From Amylibacter sp. IMCC11727 (GTDB lineage: Bacteria > Pseudomonadota > Alphaproteobacteria > Rhodobacterales > Rhodobacteraceae), in the NCBI RefSeq assembly GCF_029854195.1, contig NZ_CP122960.1, positions 1,494,001 to 1,558,000 of the forward strand: a DNA stretch of 64,000 nt, in the 5' to 3' direction. Each line of letters begins with the position of its first letter. The first letter of the stretch is position 1. The notes beneath the pieces are model-generated. The model did not search any database. It was not told where the DNA came from and saw only the letters and a program-made list of their open reading frames with translations. A program made the position numbers and the translations under genes. Positions 60,090 through 64,000 of the stretch are shown here, piece after piece.

Positions 60090-60377
60090 TTGCAACTTAA
60101 TGGGCAGGCAAGAGCAAATGCTTCATTGCGTCGCCAACTTGAACAGATAGCAGGTGGTAAAATTGTGGCTGAAACAACTCCTACGGTGGCCACTACGGGA
60201 GCTCATCAGGTCAGAGATTGGAACGGGCGAACCTAACAAGTGGAAGTTGTAAACGATGGCTTTGTTATGGACGGGAAGCCCCGGAAGTCTTTGTCCGCCA
60301 TCGCTGAACACATCACAGGGACGAACTGGTCAGGCCCTAGGTTCTTCGGATTAACGAATACGGGGGCTGAGCGCTGA
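60090..60377 (+). pseudogene. Decayed DUF2924 gene with internal stop
   Basis: The frame encodes ARANASLRRQLEQIAGG, then HQVRDWNGRT, a TAA at 60234, and continues in the same frame with QVEVVNDGFVMDGKP, RKSLSAIAEHITGTNWSG, PRFFGL. The last part is the conserved DUF2924 core. A single in-frame stop splits the domain, and the N-terminus is short. DUF2924 genes usually precede a large serine-recombinase gene in alphaproteobacterial mobile regions, as the next remnant shows. No ribosome-binding site was identified. Confidence 0.75.
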
Positions 60378-60717
60378 TAATGAACAAGATCCGCTGCGCA
60401 AACGTGGCGTGGAAACCAAAATAATAATAGTGGATGCACCCAAAGGAATTGATGAAGCCCTCATCCAAAACACTGCCAAAGCAGACTCAAGGTATGGCTT
60501 GGTCAAACAAGGCCAAACGTTCAAACAGGTTGCTCGATCTCAGAATACCTCATCCAACCGCATTCAAAAGATGATCGGCCTAGCATGCCTTGCGCCTGAC
60601 GTTCTGCGACAAGTGATGGAGGGCAAACATCCGCTTGGCTTCACATCTGATTGGGCGATGCGTTGCGCTATTCCGTCGGATTGGACAGAGCTACGCGCGC
60701 TCTTCGCGACTCTCTAA
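60376..60717 (+). pseudogene. C-terminal remnant of a serine-recombinase-type protein
   Basis: About 110 codons remain: DPLRKRGVETKIIIVD, then TFKQVARSQNTSSNRIQKMI, then LACLAPDVLRQVMEG and a terminal DWTELRALFATL. This is the C-terminal pattern of the large recombinases that accompany DUF2924. The catalytic resolvase domain is absent, and the frame begins right at the DUF2924 stop, so an internal deletion removed it. It is not expected to be functional. Confidence 0.65.
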
Positions 60718-60891
60718 ATATCGTCAAACACGTACCATGGACCGCCGAAATGGCGTTCTGAGAATTTGCAGTAATTAGGCAGGGAATAGGGGACACATTG
60801 CGGTTTCAGCAATAAAATTCTTCGCACAATCTTCTGATAACAAGCAGTTAACTTGCGTGTACTCAGCACCATCTCGATTTCTGAAAGTGTT

Positions 60892-60966
60892 TGGCTGGGA
60901 CGGTAGGATTCGAACCTACAATCTGCGCTACCAAAAAGCGTTGCCCTGCCATTAGGCCACGTCCCA
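60892..60966 (-). tRNA. tRNA-Gln (anticodon TTG)
   Basis: This is a 75-base cloverleaf. The acceptor TGGGACG pairs with CGTCCCA, the discriminator is G and CCA is encoded. The T arm is GTAGG-TTCGAAT-CCTAC. The anticodon loop TTTTGGT carries TTG (glutamine, CAA). The first anticodon-stem pair is a mismatch (A-C). It borders the recombinase remnants, a typical integration hotspot arrangement. Confidence 0.9.
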
Positions 60967-61063
60967 ACTGACGGTGTATTTAGCGATCCATTTCTGATGC
61001 TGCAAGTCAAAAATAGCACAAAATTCGGTTGTCATTAAAGCCAACCAACCCTATGCCCGAATT

Positions 61064-62239
61064 ATGAAGCATTGGGACGTTTGTATCATCGGGGCAGGGG
61101 CCGCTGGCTTGATGTGCGCCATCGAATCGGGCCGTCGCGGCCGCAGTGTTCTGCTGCTTGATCATTCGGCCAAGCCTGCCGAAAAAATCCGCATCTCGGG
61201 CGGTGGCCGCTGCAACTTTACAAACCTCGACATTCAGCCAGATCGATTTTTGTCGCAAAACCCCCATTTCGCTAAATCCGCACTAAAACGCTACACGCAG
61301 TATGATTTCATCGACATGGTGGCTCAACACGGCATCCCGTATCACGAAAAAACACTGGGCCAATTGTTTTGCGATACCTCCGCCAAAGACATTATCACCA
61401 TGTTATTGACCGAGGCCCGTCAGGCGGGCGTTGAAATTCGCATGAACACGGGCGTTGATACCATCGAAAAATCCGACCGCTTCCAACTGTCTCTGCCAAA
61501 CGGCTCGATCACTGCAGATGCGCTTGTGATTGCAACAGGGGGCAAATCCATTCCCAAAATGGGCGCAACTGGCTGGGGCTATCACATCGCCACACAATTT
61601 GGTCTGCCGTTGATAGAAACCCGCCCCGCGCTCGTGCCCCTTACATTCGCAGAACAAGACCTCGAAAAAACCAAACCCCTCTCAGGGATTAGTGTGACAG
61701 CATCTGTGCGCAACACAGATGCCAGCTTTGATGAAGGCCTCTTGTTCACCCATCGCGGTCTGTCTGGCCCCTCTATCCTGCAAATCTCGTCCTATTGGCG
61801 CGAAGGGCAGGGGATCGGGGTCAACCTCGCCACAGGTCAAGACACATTCGCCACGCTAAAATCCCAACGCCAAACCGCTGGGCGTGGCTCCATTGCCAAA
61901 GCATTGTCCCAAATTGTCCCCGCCCGCCTTGCGGATCAGATCGCACAGGATGTGGCTCTCAAGGGCAATCTGGCGGATCAATCAGACAAAGCCCTACAAA
62001 CCCTGCACGACCGCGTCCATGACTGGCAGATCAAACCTGTCGGTTCCGAAGGCTACCGCACGGCAGAGGTCACACTCGGCGGCGTTGATACAAACGCGCT
62101 CGACGCGAAAACCATGATGGCAAAAACTGTGCCTGGCTTGTTTTTCATCGGCGAAGTGGTGGATGTCACAGGCTGGCTCGGCGGCTACAATTTTCAATGG
62201 GCCTGGTCATCAGGGTGGGCCGCTGGTCAAGCCGTTTGA
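61064..62239 (+). CDS. HI0933/YhiN-family flavoprotein
   Basis: A 391-residue FAD/NAD(P) oxidoreductase. It begins VCIIGAGAAGLMCAIESGRRG and has KIRISGGGRCNFTNLD (about 42-57), the signature of the HI0933 family. The C-terminus is FFIGEVVDVTGWLGGYNFQWAWSSG. The precise function of the family is unsettled (some are linked to RNA or 23S rRNA modification). It is a single gene converging on the MscS gene with no space between their stops. Confidence 0.85.
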   Translation: MKHWDVCIIGAGAAGLMCAIESGRRGRSVLLLDHSAKPAEKIRISGGGRCNFTNLDIQPDRFLSQNPHFAKSALKRYTQYDFIDMVAQHGIPYHEKTLGQLFCDTSAKDIITMLLTEARQAGVEIRMNTGVDTIEKSDRFQLSLPNGSITADALVIATGGKSIPKMGATGWGYHIATQFGLPLIETRPALVPLTFAEQDLEKTKPLSGISVTASVRNTDASFDEGLLFTHRGLSGPSILQISSYWREGQGIGVNLATGQDTFATLKSQRQTAGRGSIAKALSQIVPARLADQIAQDVALKGNLADQSDKALQTLHDRVHDWQIKPVGSEGYRTAEVTLGGVDTNALDAKTMMAKTVPGLFFIGEVVDVTGWLGGYNFQWAWSSGWAAGQAV

Positions 62240-63547
62240 TTATTCCTCAGGTGCGGCCTCTGTCAGCAAATCCTCGTTGCTCAGCGCATTGCGCTCTTCT
62301 TCGATGATGTGATCCAGCGCCTCATCCGCTTTCACATCCTCCAAAACAACCGCTTCCTTCTTCGGCTTTTTCTTCTTTTTCACCGATTTCGTTTCGATCG
62401 CCCCCTGCGTGGCCAACCGATACGTGGGCTCTGGCATCTCTACCCCAGCCTGTTCCAGCGCCAATTTCACCGCTTCAATTGCTTGCCCCTTGGCCAGTGC
62501 CAATGACGTGTCACGCTGGTTCACCCAGCCCGCGCAACGCAGGGTAATGGTGCTATCTCCTAACCCCTGAACCCATGCGTTGGCTGCTGGCGTGTCAATC
62601 ACAAATGGGAGGTCATTAAGCGCGTTCAAGGCCACTTCGCGCGCTGACGTTAGGTCAGTATCTCCTGCCACTCCAAAATCAATCAGAAACCGCCGCTCCG
62701 CATTGCGCGTGTAATTCACGATACGGCTTTTGAACACGGTCGAATTAGGAATGCGTATGTGGTTGCCATCAAAAGACAAAAGGATCGTCGCGCGGCTTGT
62801 CAGGCGGATAACCATGCCTTCATCCCCGTTGATTTCAATGCTGTCATTGGGGCGAAATGGCTGACGAATGGACAGCATGATAGAGGCGATAAAATTCTCC
62901 ACCGTGTCGCGCACCGCAAAACCAATGGCCAAACCGATAATCCCCGCAGCCCCCAGAATGGTCGATAGCAGCGCCGTCGCGTTCAGGATATCCAGCGCGA
63001 CAACCAAACCCGCGATGATAAAGCCAAGGCGCAAGATCTGGCGGTAAATGTCCGCAATAAACATGTTGGGTGCGATACGATCCCAAGGCTGTTTGAACCG
63101 TGTTATTAAGAACCCAAACGCCGCAACCAATGCAAAAGCAGCAAAGGCCACCAACAACAGCGGCAAATAGGCGATCATACGTGCCATTCGGTCCACAAAC
63201 CGATCCATCAACGGATCGAGCCGCTCCACCAAATCCGTGCTTTCCGTGACTTGGTTTTCCACCGCAACAACACCTTCGACGCGGCCAACCAACCCTTCTA
63301 ATTCGGGGATAGAAGCCGCATTCAATGTGGTCCCGCGCAGCACAACGATGCCATTGCTCACGGTTACAGTGACATCTTTGTAATCTTCCAGCTCTTCCAA
63401 AATCTCACGAATACGCACCGCAATCGCCGCATCATTTTCGGCGCTATCTTCCACAGATATTTTGCTGGTGGGCTGGTCCGTTTCGGTTTGCGCCGCCATA
63501 GGTAGGGCGAAAACGCACAGCAAACTCAGGATCAAAAAGAAACGCAT
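62240..63547 (-). CDS. MscS-type mechanosensitive channel with BON domain
   Basis: A 435-residue membrane protein. A signal peptide (MRFFLILSLLCVFALPMAAQ) is followed by a periplasmic BON domain (about 35-105, VTVTVSNGIVVLRGTTL), three or more membrane helices, and the MscS pore helix region GAAGIIGLAIGFAVRDTVEN (about 195-214). The C-terminal tail is rich in Lys and then acidic (about 380-435). It opens under membrane tension to release solutes in osmotic downshift. The BON fusion at the N-terminus is recurrent in alphaproteobacteria. Confidence 0.88.
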   Translation of the reverse strand: MRFFLILSLLCVFALPMAAQTETDQPTSKISVEDSAENDAAIAVRIREILEELEDYKDVTVTVSNGIVVLRGTTLNAASIPELEGLVGRVEGVVAVENQVTESTDLVERLDPLMDRFVDRMARMIAYLPLLLVAFAAFALVAAFGFLITRFKQPWDRIAPNMFIADIYRQILRLGFIIAGLVVALDILNATALLSTILGAAGIIGLAIGFAVRDTVENFIASIMLSIRQPFRPNDSIEINGDEGMVIRLTSRATILLSFDGNHIRIPNSTVFKSRIVNYTRNAERRFLIDFGVAGDTDLTSAREVALNALNDLPFVIDTPAANAWVQGLGDSTITLRCAGWVNQRDTSLALAKGQAIEAVKLALEQAGVEMPEPTYRLATQGAIETKSVKKKKKPKKEAVVLEDVKADEALDHIIEEERNALSNEDLLTEAAPEE

Positions 63548-63597
63548 CGTGGCCTCAAAAAATCAAATTACGCGCCAAACTCGCCCGAATGCGGGGG

Positions 63598-63662
63598 CAG
63601 AGTCAAACGCGCATCTGTTTCTTCAGAGCCAAAATATCCTGGGGGCAAGGGGCGAAGCCCCA
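63598..63662 (-). repeat. GGGGCTTCGCCCC-type intergenic element
   Basis: Downstream of the phosphomannomutase gene on the minus strand, a hairpin GGGGC-ttc-GCCCC is followed by TTGCCCCCAGGATATTTTGG. From memory, this combination recurs between genes in Rhodobacterales genomes and acts as a terminator-like repeat. Its recurrence cannot be tested within one window. Confidence 0.4.
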
Positions 63663-63669
63663 AATGCCA

Positions 63670-64000
63670 TCAGATCGTCTGGTCGTAGTCGCCCACAGCG
63701 TCCTCGGTGCGAATAACCGCATCCACATCGGCAAAGATCGCCCGCATTTCCGCATCGCTTTCAGGGCTCTCACACACGACAACCAAATTCGGTGTGTTCG
63801 ATGATGCACGCACCAATCCCCAGCCTCCGTTATCGAGCATCACACGCGCCCCGTTCACGGTCACAACATCTGTGATTTTGCGTCCGCCGAGGCTGCCGCC
63901 GTCTTTGCCAAGCTGAACCAGTTTTTCAACCAGCCGTTCCAGCACATCATATTTTTCCAAGTCAGAACAATAAGGTGACATGGTCGGTGTGGCATAGGTC
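63670..64000 (-). CDS. Phosphomannomutase/phosphoglucomutase, C-terminal part (5' end beyond window)
   Basis: The frame is open to the window edge. It shows the C-terminal phosphosugar-mutase domain with the phosphate-binding loop GWGLVRASSNTPNL and the preceding VTVNGARVMLDNGG. The enzyme interconverts mannose-6-P and mannose-1-P (or the glucose equivalents), supplying the substrate of the manC/algD route. Its separation from the truncated manC by the IS region and tRNA suggests that the two genes once lay closer. Confidence 0.85.
   Translation of the reverse strand, partial: TYATPTMSPYCSDLEKYDVLERLVEKLVQLGKDGGSLGGRKITDVVTVNGARVMLDNGGWGLVRASSNTPNLVVVCESPESDAEMRAIFADVDAVIRTEDAVGDYDQTI

Noticed and set aside
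60892..60966. tRNA-Gly, suggested by a GGGACG-like acceptor
   Set aside because: Proper alignment makes the acceptor TGGGACG and the anticodon TTG, so it is tRNA-Gln.

Overview
The window looks like chromosomal DNA of an alphaproteobacterium of the Rhodobacterales (Roseobacter-like). This is an inference from gene content and style: Tat-exported ABC binding proteins, many ring-hydroxylating oxygenases, a HcnABC-type dehydrogenase, and DUF2924/recombinase remnants beside a tRNA. It was not checked by any search. Gene density is high, many genes overlap by ATGA, and several starts are GTG or TTG with a clear Shine-Dalgarno.

Layout. (1) 1-6.2 kb, minus strand: a LysR regulator, then a Tat-exported binding protein, two permeases and an ATPase of the spermidine/putrescine type, a NodB/PuuE-like deacetylase and a yeast-type cytosine deaminase cut by the window edge. 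(2) 6.3-7.7 kb: a phosphoribosyltransferase with an odd PRPP loop, paired with a BtpA-like barrel. (3) 7.9-20.0 kb: a nearly complete hydroxyquinol funnel: Rieske dioxygenase alpha and beta, diol dehydrogenase (SDR), flavin monooxygenase, hydroxyquinol 1,2-dioxygenase and maleylacetate reductase, with a Liv-type ABC importer and a LysR regulator. (4) 20.2-23.3 kb: a sulfatase/phosphonate-monoester-hydrolase relative with an altered active-site motif, a cupin and an arylformamidase-like hydrolase. (5) 23.4-26.8 kb: a GlcD-like FAD oxidase, a gluconate-dehydrogenase-subunit-3-like protein and a GMC oxidoreductase. (6) 27.0-31.6 kb: acyl-CoA ligase, nitronate-monooxygenase-like flavoprotein, Rieske oxygenase, LysR. 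(7) 31.6-37.1 kb: aspartate dehydrogenase, a DapA-family lyase, 3-hydroxyanthranilate dioxygenase, kynureninase and a second sulfatase. (8) 37.2-45.8 kb: aldehyde dehydrogenase, a three-subunit HcnABC-like amino-acid dehydrogenase, an AbrB-type membrane protein, an amidohydrolase and a D-threonine-aldolase-like PLP enzyme. (9) 46.0-51.7 kb: a VanA-like Rieske oxygenase, then a compact cassette of glutamine amidotransferase, cytochrome P450, glutamine-synthetase-like ligase, putidaredoxin-type ferredoxin and GntR regulator. (10) 51.9-57.3 kb: a response regulator, a large RTX protein, GDP-mannose dehydrogenase and the 3' end of manC. (11) 57.3-60.9 kb: an IS21-family element inside manC, decayed DUF2924 and recombinase genes, and tRNA-Gln. 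(12) 61-64 kb: housekeeping-type genes, a HI0933 flavoprotein, an MscS channel and the end of a phosphomannomutase gene.

Most of the window is a catabolic island with many oxygenases. The strongest candidate for an undescribed system is the 47.4-51.7 kb cassette. It combines the gamma-glutamylation logic known from aniline, isopropylamine and putrescine catabolism (a GS-like ligase plus a class I amidotransferase hydrolase) with a P450 and its ferredoxin in place of a dioxygenase or amine oxidase. A 16-bp perfect palindrome sits in the divergent promoter region. A second theme is a partial kynurenine-type route (formamidase, kynureninase, 3-hydroxyanthranilate dioxygenase) beside aspartate dehydrogenase and two related sulfatases. 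A third is the disruption of manC by the insertion sequence next to an algD-RTX gene pair.
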